Source: a virus. Taken from it: a stretch of 46,508 nt of DNA. Of the stretch, positions 18,391-24,708 are shown piece after piece. Position 1 is the stretch's first letter, and each line of letters opens with the position of its first letter. The notes beneath the pieces were generated by a model. It was given only the letters and a program-made list of their open reading frames with translations. It had not been told where the DNA came from and searched no databases. The translations under genes and the position numbers were made by a program. Location: positions 1-46,508 of IMG/VR virus record IMGVR_UViG_3300031227_000088; one strand, given 5' to 3'.

Positions 18391-18427
18391 GAGAGAGAAG
18401 CGTAAAAAACTTTTCTCTCTTTTTTTA
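18391..18427 (+). terminator. Rho-independent terminator after late operon
   Basis: GAGAGAGAAG (18391-18400) pairs with CTTTTCTCTC (18410-18419) in ten pairs including one G-U. The loop is nine bases and a seven-T run follows (18420-18426). It lies 15 bases after the stop of the giant polyvalent gene and should end late transcription arriving from the left. Confidence 0.8.
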
Positions 18428-18702
18428 TTAACCTACGCCAGCCCACTTGTTTTTGTTTTAAATACAAGGGGCTACTAAGGGGTGATGTAATCCCCCTATA
18501 CCCCCTCAAGAAAAGTCAATAAGTAAAGCTCAACCCCCCACCCCCATTCTCGGGGGCTGTTTCCTTGCGGAAACCGTCTTTCTTTTTTTTGTAAAGAAAA
18601 AGAAAAGCTCTACAAGATATGGTATTATACACAGAAAAAAGGGTGTTTGTCAAGTGTTTTTTGTTGGATAATTTATTGTTATATAATTATAATAATATTA
18701 TG
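18428..18702. other. Non-coding late/early boundary: hairpins, C-tracts and AT-rich stretch
   Basis: No convincing gene lies between 18377 and 18760. The left part holds a bulged hairpin (18441-18450 with 18464-18472) and a GGGG/CCCC pair around 18479-18496. Four runs of five or six C (18492-18496, 18501-18505, 18534-18539, 18541-18545) mean G-tracts on the minus strand that could form a quadruplex. The right part (18640-18730) is almost pure A/T with ATA/AAT repeats. Such a structured-plus-AT-rich segment at the late/early boundary could be a replication origin, but no iterons are visible. Confidence 0.4.
18559..18590 (+). terminator. Second putative Rho-independent terminator
   Basis: GTTTCC (18559-18564) pairs exactly with GGAAAC (18569-18574) around a TTGC loop. 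CGTCTTTCTTTTTTTT follows. A CCCCC/GGGGG hairpin (18541-18545 with 18552-18556) sits just upstream and may strengthen it. Confidence 0.6.
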
Positions 18703-18731
18703 TTGACAAAATAATAATAATATAATAATAT
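18703..18731 (+). promoter_or_regulatory. Early promoter, sigma70-like
   Basis: TTGACA at 18703-18708, a 17-base A/T spacer and TAATAT at 18726-18731 precede the first early gene (ATG 18761) by about 30 bases. This is the best promoter in the boundary region. A weaker TTGTTG (18661) with TATAAT (18682) lies upstream. It probably drives the tightly packed early genes to the right. Confidence 0.65.
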
Positions 18732-18760
18732 TAGTTTTGACAGTTAGAAAGGAGGTAAAT

Positions 18761-18961
18761 ATGGTCACAAAGAGAATGTTGGTTAATGAAGAAATTGCTG
18801 TTTTATTAAGCGAGATGACATTTGGAGAGATAGGAGTTGAGATAGGAGTAACAGAGTCAACAGTTAGAGACTGGTATAAAGGCACAAGAAAAGTTCATTA
18901 CTTAGTTGGACAAAAACTAAAATCAATGGCAAAAAAAGTAAAAGCAAAGCAAGGAGCATAA
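18761..18961 (+). CDS. Small helix-turn-helix regulator
   Basis: ATG 18761 follows AAGGAGGT at the proper distance; an upstream in-frame TTG at 18737 lies within the promoter region. The 66-aa protein has a clear HTH: FGEIGVEIGVTESTVRDWYKGTR (residues ~24-46), with a basic tail (KSMAKKVKAKQ). As the first gene after the early promoter it is a likely transcription regulator of the phage program. The related resolvase/Xre-like HTH forms cannot be separated by eye. Confidence 0.65.
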   Translation: MVTKRMLVNEEIAVLLSEMTFGEIGVEIGVTESTVRDWYKGTRKVHYLVGQKLKSMAKKVKAKQGA

Positions 18962-18962
18962 C

Positions 18963-19250
18963 ATGATGATAGACAAAGCTCGTAAAGACATACGCACATT
19001 ACTAACAGAGAAAGTATCTGAGTTTGATGGACAGTATGACTTAGAGACTGTGCTTGCTGAAACTGATCGGTTAGATGACTTCATGGCAGAATACAATGAG
19101 GCAAATGAGTGTTTTGAAAGAGCATCTAGAATCGGTTTTGTTAAAGAAGTTGAAGAAGATAGTATTAGTTTATGCGAAGAAGAAATGGATCTTATTGAGA
19201 AGGAAGCGATAATAGAATTTGCGAAGGATTTATTGAAAGGAGATAAATAA
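18963..19250 (+). CDS. Acidic early protein, unknown (95 aa)
   Basis: The gene starts two bases after the HTH gene. The product is highly acidic and helical (DLETVLAETDRLDDFMAEYN; EVEEDSISLCEEEMDLIEKE). Its last residues (LLKGDK) are the in-frame reading of AAAGGAGATAAA, the ribosome-binding site for the next gene, whose ATG overlaps the stop. No family recognised. Confidence 0.55.
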   Translation: MMIDKARKDIRTLLTEKVSEFDGQYDLETVLAETDRLDDFMAEYNEANECFERASRIGFVKEVEEDSISLCEEEMDLIEKEAIIEFAKDLLKGDK

Positions 19251-19450
19251 TGTGGGGATGCGATCATAAGTGGAAGCAAATAATGAAGACCTGTAGTCCG
19301 CCTAGTAGGATTACTAGTGGATGTACTTTGACGGATAAGATGGCAGAAAAAATCTTATTTGGTTTTGTTGTAATACTTTGGGAGTGTACGGAATGTAAAG
19401 AAATACGTAAAGAAGAAATGTTAGGTAAAGAAGTGAAAGGAGATGAATAG
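19250..19450 (+). CDS. Small Cys/His protein, zinc-binding-like (66 aa)
   Basis: This protein starts WGCDHKWK and has CSPP in the middle and WECTECKEIRKEE near the end. The C-x-H plus C-x-x-C set suggests a small zinc ribbon like those found in many phage early regions. It overlaps the genes on both sides by one base. Function unknown. Confidence 0.5.
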   Translation: MWGCDHKWKQIMKTCSPPSRITSGCTLTDKMAEKILFGFVVILWECTECKEIRKEEMLGKEVKGDE

Positions 19451-19665
19451 TGAATAAAATAACAGGTAACAAAAAAATAGATAACTTAATTGATGATGAA
19501 ATTGCAAAAGCTATGATGCCGTTATCATCTCTTTTTTATTTTGATAATATATACGAACAAGTATGTGGCATGGAAGGGCTCAGGGCGGTCATTCAAGAAC
19601 TTGTCAAGAATGTTTCACAAGAGATATTATTTGAATATTATAAAGGAGATGATAGTGGACAATAG
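19450..19665 (+). CDS. Small early protein, unknown (71 aa)
   Basis: GTG start at 19450 shares its G with the previous stop and has AAAGGAGATG just upstream. The product is helical and mixed (IDNLIDDEIAKAMMPLSSLF; GLRAVIQELVKNVSQEILFE). The end (YYKGDDSGQ) overlaps the next gene's ribosome-binding site and first codons. Not recognised. Confidence 0.5.
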   Translation: MNKITGNKKIDNLIDDEIAKAMMPLSSLFYFDNIYEQVCGMEGLRAVIQELVKNVSQEILFEYYKGDDSGQ

Positions 19666-19891
19666 TAGTATTCTTTATAAACATTATTGGATAGATAAAA
19701 CCTGCGAAGATTGTATTTATAATATTGATAATAAATGCAGGAAGCATCCGCCAATACATAAATATATGCTTTTTAGTGGCTATCCAATAATAAGTGAGAT
19801 TAGTGATAAGGAACTAATATTAAGTGGTGGAAAAACTCACAAATATTTATATCAAGATGCTTGTAGTTTTTATGAGAAAGGAGACAAATAA
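19655..19891 (+). CDS. Small cysteine-rich zinc-binding-like protein (78 aa)
   Basis: I chose GTG 19655 because AAAGGAGAT lies directly upstream; the longer in-frame extension covers the previous gene. The protein has CEDCIYNIDNKCRKHPP near the N-terminus and DACSFYEKGDK at the end, the four-cysteine pattern C-x2-C-x7-C...C common in small phage zinc proteins. Function unknown. Confidence 0.5.
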   Translation: MDNSSILYKHYWIDKTCEDCIYNIDNKCRKHPPIHKYMLFSGYPIISEISDKELILSGGKTHKYLYQDACSFYEKGDK

Positions 19892-20034
19892 TGGAACATG
19901 ATTTCGTAACCGCCTATCAACGCCTAAACATAGCAACAAAAGAAGATAAAAAGATAAAAGAATTGAAACGATTTATAGCATTACAATGGTTTTTAATTAT
20001 GACACTACTAACTTTAATCTTTATGAATATATAG
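19891..20034 (+). CDS. Small C-terminal-anchored membrane protein (47 aa)
   Basis: ATG 19891 overlaps the previous stop (TAATG) and follows AAAGGAGACAA. The first ~28 residues are charged and helical (ATKEDKKIKELKRF) and the last ~18 form one membrane helix (WFLIMTLLTLIFMNI). This tail-anchored layout resembles small phage inner-membrane peptides. Function unknown. Confidence 0.5.
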   Translation: MEHDFVTAYQRLNIATKEDKKIKELKRFIALQWFLIMTLLTLIFMNI

Positions 20035-20041
20035 GAATAAT

Positions 20042-20239
20042 ATGGATGCCATAAAGTTTATAACCAAATACTTAAAGGATCATAAACCTGATAACTGGTA
20101 CGCTAAATTGTATGCAGAGGATATGTTGTTTAATGCAAAGTGTGATGATTTGCAGGAAAAGATCAAAGAGATGGATAGGATATTTGAGAAACGGAAAGGA
20201 GAGTTGAATGAAAATTCTAATAGGCATAGCAATTGGTAG
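20042..20239 (+). CDS. Small early protein, unknown (65 aa)
   Basis: ATG 20042 follows TAGGAATA. The product is helical and charged (AIKFITKYLKDHKP; LQEKIKEMDRIFEKRKGE). Its last ten codons overlap the next membrane peptide, whose ribosome-binding site encodes RKGEL. Not recognised. Confidence 0.45.
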   Translation: MDAIKFITKYLKDHKPDNWYAKLYAEDMLFNAKCDDLQEKIKEMDRIFEKRKGELNENSNRHSNW

Positions 20240-20309
20240 CGGTATAGTTATTCTGATAGTTGTTGGGATTATAATGTTTGTAAGGAAAATATTTGGAAGT
20301 CAACCGTGA
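20208..20309 (+). CDS. Membrane micro-protein (33 aa)
   Basis: ATG 20208 lies inside the previous gene, with GGAAAGGAG seven bases upstream; nearly the same leader recurs before 20688. The peptide is one hydrophobic helix (ILIGIAIGSGIVILIVVGII) followed by FVRKIFGSQP. It is too short for a classifiable family. Confidence 0.45.
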   Translation: MKILIGIAIGSGIVILIVVGIIMFVRKIFGSQP

Positions 20310-20330
20310 AGTAAACCTAAGGGAGAAGTA

Positions 20331-20516
20331 ATGGGTAACCTTAATATAGATGTAACAGTAGAACATATAGCTAAAATAATATATGAGTCAATATATGAGG
20401 AAAGATGGTGTGATGTAATGCACGGAATAGAAGGTAACTTATTCAGAACGGCAGCAAGAAATGTTTTAGAGAATTTAAAGGAATTAAATATGTTAAACAT
20501 ACAGGAGGGTGAGTGA
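20331..20516 (+). CDS. Small early protein, unknown (61 aa)
   Basis: AAGGGAGAAGTA precedes ATG 20331. The product is helical (VTVEHIAKIIYESIYEE; LFRTAARNVLENLKELNML) and ends LNIQEGE, the translation of the CAGGAGGGTGAG ribosome-binding site of the next gene. The helical segments recall the AIYKAMRGE-type ends of proteins at 28837 and 30537. Unknown function. Confidence 0.5.
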   Translation: MGNLNIDVTVEHIAKIIYESIYEERWCDVMHGIEGNLFRTAARNVLENLKELNMLNIQEGE

Positions 20517-20659
20517 AGAAGTGTAATATATATTTTATTGCAGGAATGACTTGTATTATAAGTGGTGGACTTATGCAACTTTTTATTCATGAAAGTTCTT
20601 TATGGTCGGCAGGAATAATTTTATATGTTATTGCATTGGCAGAAAAACAAGGAGCATAA
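20513..20659 (+). CDS. Small two-helix membrane protein (48 aa)
   Basis: GTG 20513 overlaps the previous TGA (GTGA) and has CAGGAGGG five to ten bases upstream. The peptide has two hydrophobic helices (IYFIAGMTCIISGGLMQLF and WSAGIILYVIALA) around a short polar turn, a hairpin membrane topology. Function unknown. Confidence 0.45.
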   Translation: MKKCNIYFIAGMTCIISGGLMQLFIHESSLWSAGIILYVIALAEKQGA

Positions 20660-20687
20660 CAAACAATGAAACGGAAAGGAGAGTTGA

Positions 20688-20894
20688 ATGAATCTAACAC
20701 GAGTGGCAGAAGAAGCATTAAGAGATGACGGCTTTTTAGATGAAGTGTTGTTAAAGAAGTTAATCATTGATTGGGCAACATCTAAAATCCCAGAGAAAGC
20801 ACCAGATAGTTTCTGTGGTGATTCAGTAGATGCAAAGAATGAGGGATTCAATCTGTGTAGAGAGAAGTTTAAAGAGAATCTGAAAGGAGAATAA
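20688..20894 (+). CDS. Small early protein, paralogue of the gene at 26672 (68 aa)
   Basis: GGAAAGGAGAG precedes the ATG. The central segment KKLIIDWATSKIPEKAPDS and the final NLCREKFKENLKGE match the layout of the protein at 26672 (QQIIQWAVSKAPEKMDSGSS ... YKANLQEGE). The two define a phage-internal family of short acidic proteins of unknown role. The stop is one base before the exonuclease gene. Confidence 0.5.
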   Translation: MNLTRVAEEALRDDGFLDEVLLKKLIIDWATSKIPEKAPDSFCGDSVDAKNEGFNLCREKFKENLKGE

Positions 20895-20895
20895 C

Positions 20896-21747
20896 ATGGA
20901 AGGAATTGAGATAAAACAAATTAGTTGGTATGACGATCGCTTTTACCGTATGGACTATCTTGATGAACACGGTGTAGAGATACGAGACTATTTTCCTTCT
21001 GTTACAACCAAGCTAAGTGCATTAGCTAAACCATTCCTACTACAATGGTACGGTGACATAGGTACTCGTGAAGCTAAAGCAAAGATGAATGAAGCTGGTG
21101 AAAAGGGTACTAGGGTACACTATGCGTGGAATACATACATAAATGGTGGGGCAGTAGTATATAACCCCAGAAAGTACGCTCTACATACCCCTGAGGAGCT
21201 AAAAGAGGTAACTGAGTATTACAATGGCAACGTATATTTCCTTGAAAACCAAGAAGAAATGTATGATATGCACAAATTACAGAGATTTAATGAGATTGTT
21301 AAGCCAGATCACAGAGATTCAGAGATGATAGTATATGATATTGAGAACCGTGATGCTGGTACATTAGATAATCTTATGTATATTGACGAGGGTGACTACG
21401 AAATTAATGGTAAGAAACCGATACATATAGATGAAGGGCTATATATTGGGGATCTTAAAACGGGAGGAGATGCAAGTGTTGGAAAATCTGCATGCATGCA
21501 AATTGCTTGTTACACATATTGTGTAGAGGCAATGGGGTTAGGTGAGGTAAAAGGTGGTTTAATCTTACACACAGGCTCTAAAAACAGGTCAGGTATAGAA
21601 GGGTTCGGTGTAACTCTTTTAGATCGTGCAAGGTTGGATGAGGAGTATCAGGATTACCGTGACATATCAAGAGTGTGGCAACGTAACTTCGGCACGTTAA
21701 AGCCGAAAATATTACAAGTACCTAATATTATAACGATAGGAGAATAA
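20896..21747 (+). CDS. RecB-like PD-(D/E)XK exonuclease
   Basis: This 283-aa protein has the RecB/Cas4-type nuclease motifs in order: GTRVHYAWN (about residue 74, His), AGTLDNLMY (~155, Asp), GDLKTGG (~186, D-x-K) and the motif IV helix MQIACYTYC (~201). The full set suggests activity. In phage replication regions such enzymes process double-strand ends for recombination with a partner; none was identified here apart from the SSB-like protein at 22457. A good ribosome-binding site (AAAGGAGAATA) precedes the ATG. Confidence 0.75.
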   Translation: MEGIEIKQISWYDDRFYRMDYLDEHGVEIRDYFPSVTTKLSALAKPFLLQWYGDIGTREAKAKMNEAGEKGTRVHYAWNTYINGGAVVYNPRKYALHTPEELKEVTEYYNGNVYFLENQEEMYDMHKLQRFNEIVKPDHRDSEMIVYDIENRDAGTLDNLMYIDEGDYEINGKKPIHIDEGLYIGDLKTGGDASVGKSACMQIACYTYCVEAMGLGEVKGGLILHTGSKNRSGIEGFGVTLLDRARLDEEYQDYRDISRVWQRNFGTLKPKILQVPNIITIGE

Positions 21748-21748
21748 G

Positions 21749-22123
21749 ATGAATACAGAATTAAAAGAATTAGTTGTTAATGGAGTTACTTATATTGCCG
21801 AAGGCTCTCAAAGAGAACAAGCGAAAGAGTTGGATGGTATGATATATTGTATTGTTCGCACATATTCAGCGGGGGTATTTGCAGGATATGTTGAAAGCAG
21901 AACAGGCAGAGAAGTCGTAATGCGTAAAGCGAGAAGGATATTTTATTGGGATGGTGCGTCATCTCTTTCTCAACTTGCTGTTGATGGAACTTGTAAACCA
22001 GAAAACTGTAAGTTTCCATGCGAGGTAGATAGGGTTGAACTGTTGGAAGTAATTGAAATACTTGACTGCACACAAAAAGCTAAACAAAGTATTGAGGGGG
22101 TAAAGATATGGGAACAAAAGTAA
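21749..22123 (+). CDS. DUF6948-like phage protein
   Basis: This 124-aa protein carries YCIVRTYSAGVFAGYVESR, VVMRKARRIFYWDGASSLSQL and ELLEVIEILDCTQKAKQSI, matching my recollection of the DUF6948 family found widely in phages. Its role is unknown; the compact strand-rich fold could be a small regulator or inhibitor. It starts one base after the exonuclease stop, and its last 16 bases overlap the Gly-X repeat gene. Confidence 0.6.
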   Translation: MNTELKELVVNGVTYIAEGSQREQAKELDGMIYCIVRTYSAGVFAGYVESRTGREVVMRKARRIFYWDGASSLSQLAVDGTCKPENCKFPCEVDRVELLEVIEILDCTQKAKQSIEGVKIWEQK

Positions 22124-22407
22124 AGAACTATGGCGATGGCTATGGCTATGGCTCTGGCTATGGCGATGGCTCTGGCTCTGGCGATGGCGATGGCTATGGC
22201 GATGGCGATGGCTCTGGCTCTGGCGATGGCGATGGCTATGGCGATGGCTATGGCTATGGCTCTGGCTATGGCTCTGGCTCTGGCTATGGCGATGGCTATG
22301 GCGATGGCTATGGCTATGGCTCTGGCTATGGCTATGGCTCTGGCTATGGCGATGGCGATGGCTATGGCGATGGCTCTGGCTCTGGCTATGGCGATGGCTA
22401 TGGCTAA
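22108..22407 (+). CDS. Gly-X dipeptide repeat protein (X = Tyr, Asp, Ser)
   Basis: ATG 22108 follows GAGGGGGTAAAG. After seven residues (MGTKVKN) the whole protein is 46 dipeptides X-Gly with X = Tyr (19), Asp (15) or Ser (12), then TAA. It has no hydrophobic core, charge is all acidic, and Tyr is regularly spaced, so it should be disordered and sticky, like low-complexity proteins built from G/S-Y-G/S motifs that condense into droplets or gels. Every Gly is GGC, every Tyr TAT, Asp GAT and Ser TCT. It lies between the DUF6948-like and SSB-like genes. Function unknown; tract length probably varies by slippage. Confidence 0.55.
   Translation: MGTKVKNYGDGYGYGSGYGDGSGSGDGDGYGDGDGSGSGDGDGYGDGYGYGSGYGSGSGYGDGYGDGYGYGSGYGYGSGYGDGDGYGDGSGSGYGDGYG
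22129..22404 (+). repeat. Hexanucleotide-type microsatellite, 46 units
   Basis: The DNA is built of 6-base units, one of TAT, GAT or TCT followed by GGC. Larger duplications show slippage or unequal exchange: units 7-13 and 14-20 are the same seven-unit string (D S S D D Y D), and the string Y D Y Y S Y occurs at units 1-6, 19-24 and 29-34. A ten-base direct repeat, AAAGTATTGA, flanks the block at 22086-22095 and 22410-22419. Confidence 0.85.
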
Positions 22408-22456
22408 ATAAAGTATTGAAGTTTTATTAACCAAATAAACCCAAAAGGAGAATAAG

Positions 22457-22888
22457 ATGGAAATGACATTCAGCAAGAACGTAGGTAAGAACACGTACAC
22501 ATTCACAGTAGATGGCAAGAATATGTTTGAATTGTTACAGGCGAGTCAGCATTTTGGTTTTCAGGATGTATATAAATGCGGATTATGTGAATCAGATTTA
22601 CTGTACCTCAGATCGTACTTAACCAAAGATGACGGATATGAATACGTGAAAGTACATTGTGGTAAATGTAAAGCAACACTCACGTTTGGTAAGGCGAAAA
22701 AGGATGGTGCTTTTTTCTTACGGAAGAATGATAATAATTCGTATGCGTGGAAAGAGAATGAGCAGAAGGGTGAAGCTAAGAAAGAGGTTAAGAAGGCGGA
22801 ACTGCAAGACTTAGCACCCTGTGCAGTGCTTACACCACCCAATTTTCCTGAAGATGAACGTGATCCTGACGGAGATATGCCGTTTTAA
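22457..22888 (+). CDS. SSB-like protein with zinc ribbon and acidic tip
   Basis: This 143-aa protein has an N-terminal strand region (FSKNVGKNTYTFTVDGKNMFE), a zinc ribbon (CGLCESDLLYL ... CGKCKATLTF, residues ~35-75), aromatic and basic residues after it (FFLRKNDNNSYAWKE), a charged linker, and an acidic C-terminus ending DPDGDMPF. Such an acidic tip with a final Pro-Phe is the signature used by single-strand DNA-binding proteins to recruit partners. It lies before the replication genes. I infer single-strand DNA binding; the fold itself cannot be confirmed by eye. Confidence 0.5.
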   Translation: MEMTFSKNVGKNTYTFTVDGKNMFELLQASQHFGFQDVYKCGLCESDLLYLRSYLTKDDGYEYVKVHCGKCKATLTFGKAKKDGAFFLRKNDNNSYAWKENEQKGEAKKEVKKAELQDLAPCAVLTPPNFPEDERDPDGDMPF

Positions 22889-22900
22889 TTAAAATAAATG

Positions 22901-22928
22901 TGTACAAATAAACAGAACATAATATAAT
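22901..22928 (+). promoter_or_regulatory. Putative promoter before replication genes
   Basis: TGTACA (22901-22906), a 16-base spacer and a perfect TATAAT (22923-22928) lie in the 120-base gap between the SSB-like gene and the replication cluster. The -35 box matches only four of six consensus bases. Confidence 0.45.
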
Positions 22929-22977
22929 GGTTATATGAAAAATCAATCTCAGAATATAAAAAAGATAATAGGAAAAG

Positions 22978-23097
22978 ATGAATCCGAAAACTAAATCAAA
23001 TACCAGAGGTGTACCTGTGTGTGGTTTTAACTTGCCAAAAGCCTGTTATCTTTCCACGTCTGAGCATGGGTACATCTCTTTTTCTTTGTGGGGTTAG
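22978..23097 (+). CDS. Small ORF upstream of replication initiator-like gene (39 aa)
   Basis: ATG 22978 follows AGGAAAAG. The peptide (starts MNPKTKSNTRGVPVCGFNL, ends FSLWG) is unrelated to families I know. Its stop lies one base before GTG 23099 of the next gene, which itself has a weak ribosome-binding site, so this ORF may serve translational coupling. Tentative. Confidence 0.3.
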   Translation: MNPKTKSNTRGVPVCGFNLPKACYLSTSEHGYISFSLWG

Positions 23098-23098
23098 T

Positions 23099-23863
23099 GT
23101 GGCTAAAATACAAGATGTTGAACTGCGTGATGGGTTTGTAATATTGTGGAGAAAACTTTTAGACTCTGCAATTTTTTCAGATTCATACGCATTTCACATT
23201 GCCACACATTTAATAATGGAAGCAAACCACAAGACAAAAAAGATACTTTTTAATGGTAAGCAGTTAGAGGTATTACGTGGAAGCTGTATAACTGGGAGAT
23301 ATTCTATCTCAAAAAAGACAGGCATAAATCCAAGTAAAGTATATAGAGTTATGAAGTTATTAAAAAACATCAGTTTTTTGGACATCAAAACGAACAACAA
23401 ATTCTCTATCGTAACTATTTTAAACTACGGCTTTTACCAAAACCCTAAAAACTATTATGAACAGCAGGATGAACAACAACTGAACAACAAGCGAACAACA
23501 ACTGAACAACAACTGAACACAAACAAGAATGTAAAGAATGTAAAGAATGCTAATAAGATAAAGAGTATGTGTATTAGTTCTATCTTCAACTACTTCAGGA
23601 CTAGTACAGATAAGTCTAAAAGTTATAATTTGAGTGATAAACGGTGTGCGATGATTAGGGGCAGGTTGAAAGACTATCCAGTTGGGGACTTGAAAAAAGC
23701 AATAGATGCTTTCGCAGTAGATGACTGGAAAGAGAGAAAAAACAATTTCGGGTTAGAATACTGCATGGGTAGTATTGAAAGAACCGATAAGTGGATTTCA
23801 AGATTTGTTGAACCTAAAATAATGCCTAAGATGAATACAGGAGACTTTGCATGGAAGGGATAA
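23099..23863 (+). CDS. Winged-helix replication initiator-like protein
   Basis: I take GTG 23099 as start; the frame extends to 23009 but that part lacks a good site. From the GTG the protein opens AKIQDVELRDGFVILWRKL and has a winged-helix segment (GSCITGRYSISKKTGINPSK, VYRVMKLLKNISFLDIKTNN, KFSIVTILNYGFYQN), typical of phage replication proteins of the DnaD/helix-turn-helix type. A Gln/Asn/Thr-rich linker (bases ~23456-23530) follows, then a helical C-terminal domain. It precedes primase and helicase, so it probably binds the origin or loads the helicase. Confidence 0.55.
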   Translation: MAKIQDVELRDGFVILWRKLLDSAIFSDSYAFHIATHLIMEANHKTKKILFNGKQLEVLRGSCITGRYSISKKTGINPSKVYRVMKLLKNISFLDIKTNNKFSIVTILNYGFYQNPKNYYEQQDEQQLNNKRTTTEQQLNTNKNVKNVKNANKIKSMCISSIFNYFRTSTDKSKSYNLSDKRCAMIRGRLKDYPVGDLKKAIDAFAVDDWKERKNNFGLEYCMGSIERTDKWISRFVEPKIMPKMNTGDFAWKG

Positions 23864-24708
23864 ATAATTTTTACGCAATGGATGATACAGGGCAACGTAG
23901 TGGTGTATTCAAAATAGAGAAGAATGAGGCAAAAGGATACAACGATAAGAATTATGGTATATTCTGGACATTTAATTCATTTAAAGACGGTGTACGTAGA
24001 AAAGAAAATCTTGATAGGGTAAACGCATGGGCTATAGACATAGATGACGGCACAAAAGAAGATCAACTCAAAGCTATTGAGAAATCTCCTCTTGCACCGT
24101 CAATGTTAGTAGAGACAAAGCGTGGGTATCAGGTGTATTGGTTTGCAAAAGACGGAACTATGGAGAATTATGAGGCGATAGTATTATCAAGATTAGTACC
24201 ACATTTCAATGCTGACAAAAAAGCAAGGGATGTATGTAGAATACTCAGGTTTCCAAACTACTATCATTGTAAAGACCCGAACGATAAGTTTTTAGTAAAG
24301 GGACATTATGCAAAATTCTGGTTACAGTATTCAGAAAAAGAGATGTTGTCGTTCTTTAAGCCGAAAATAGAGAAACGCAAAGAGGTTACATTCCAACAGC
24401 AGAAAGTAGAAGGCGATAGTTTTTGGCATAAGGTGGGAAGTATTCAAGCAGAATATGGTTTGAGCAAACTATCGGGGTCATCCAATGTCAGTTTTGAGAA
24501 CTTTGACTTCAGATCACACAGTAATGGTGTTAAACAAATATGCGTAAATGAAAAACCTACATCAAACTGGATAGACAAAGACGGCATGATAGGTAGTTAT
24601 GAGCGAGGTGGACCAACGATAGCTAACTGGTTGAATTGGTATCATAACGATTGGAGAAAAGTAGCAGAAATATGCAAAGAAACATTCAAGCAAGAACTGG
24701 GGGCATGA
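23851..24708 (+). CDS. Archaeo-eukaryotic-type (AEP/Prim-Pol) primase
   Basis: This 285-aa protein overlaps the previous gene by 13 bases. AWAIDIDDGT at ~residue 58-67 supplies the paired acidic residues of AEP motif I. SMLVETKRGYQVYWF (~88-102) fits the strand and turn before motif II, and VCRILRFPNYYHCKDP (~128-143) is the R-x-L-R-x-P block seen in phage and plasmid AEP enzymes. A C-terminal helical part ends ICKETFKQELGA. The helicase follows directly. It should prime DNA synthesis. No phage DNA polymerase was found. Confidence 0.65.
   Translation: MEGINNFYAMDDTGQRSGVFKIEKNEAKGYNDKNYGIFWTFNSFKDGVRRKENLDRVNAWAIDIDDGTKEDQLKAIEKSPLAPSMLVETKRGYQVYWFAKDGTMENYEAIVLSRLVPHFNADKKARDVCRILRFPNYYHCKDPNDKFLVKGHYAKFWLQYSEKEMLSFFKPKIEKRKEVTFQQQKVEGDSFWHKVGSIQAEYGLSKLSGSSNVSFENFDFRSHSNGVKQICVNEKPTSNWIDKDGMIGSYERGGPTIANWLNWYHNDWRKVAEICKETFKQELGA

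Noticed and set aside
19441-20894. CRISPR array or tandem direct-repeat array suggested by recurring AAAGGAGAT-like runs
   Set aside because: The repeats are ribosome-binding sites spaced by genes of different length; no regular repeat-spacer pattern exists.
21970-22518. A 182-aa minus-strand ORF rich in Ala-Ile and Ala-Arg, and a plus-strand Met-Ala/Ala-Leu ORF
   Set aside because: Both are shadow frames of the hexanucleotide tract, which has no stop in any frame. Neither has a ribosome-binding site, whereas the Gly-X frame has a good site and a clean start and stop.
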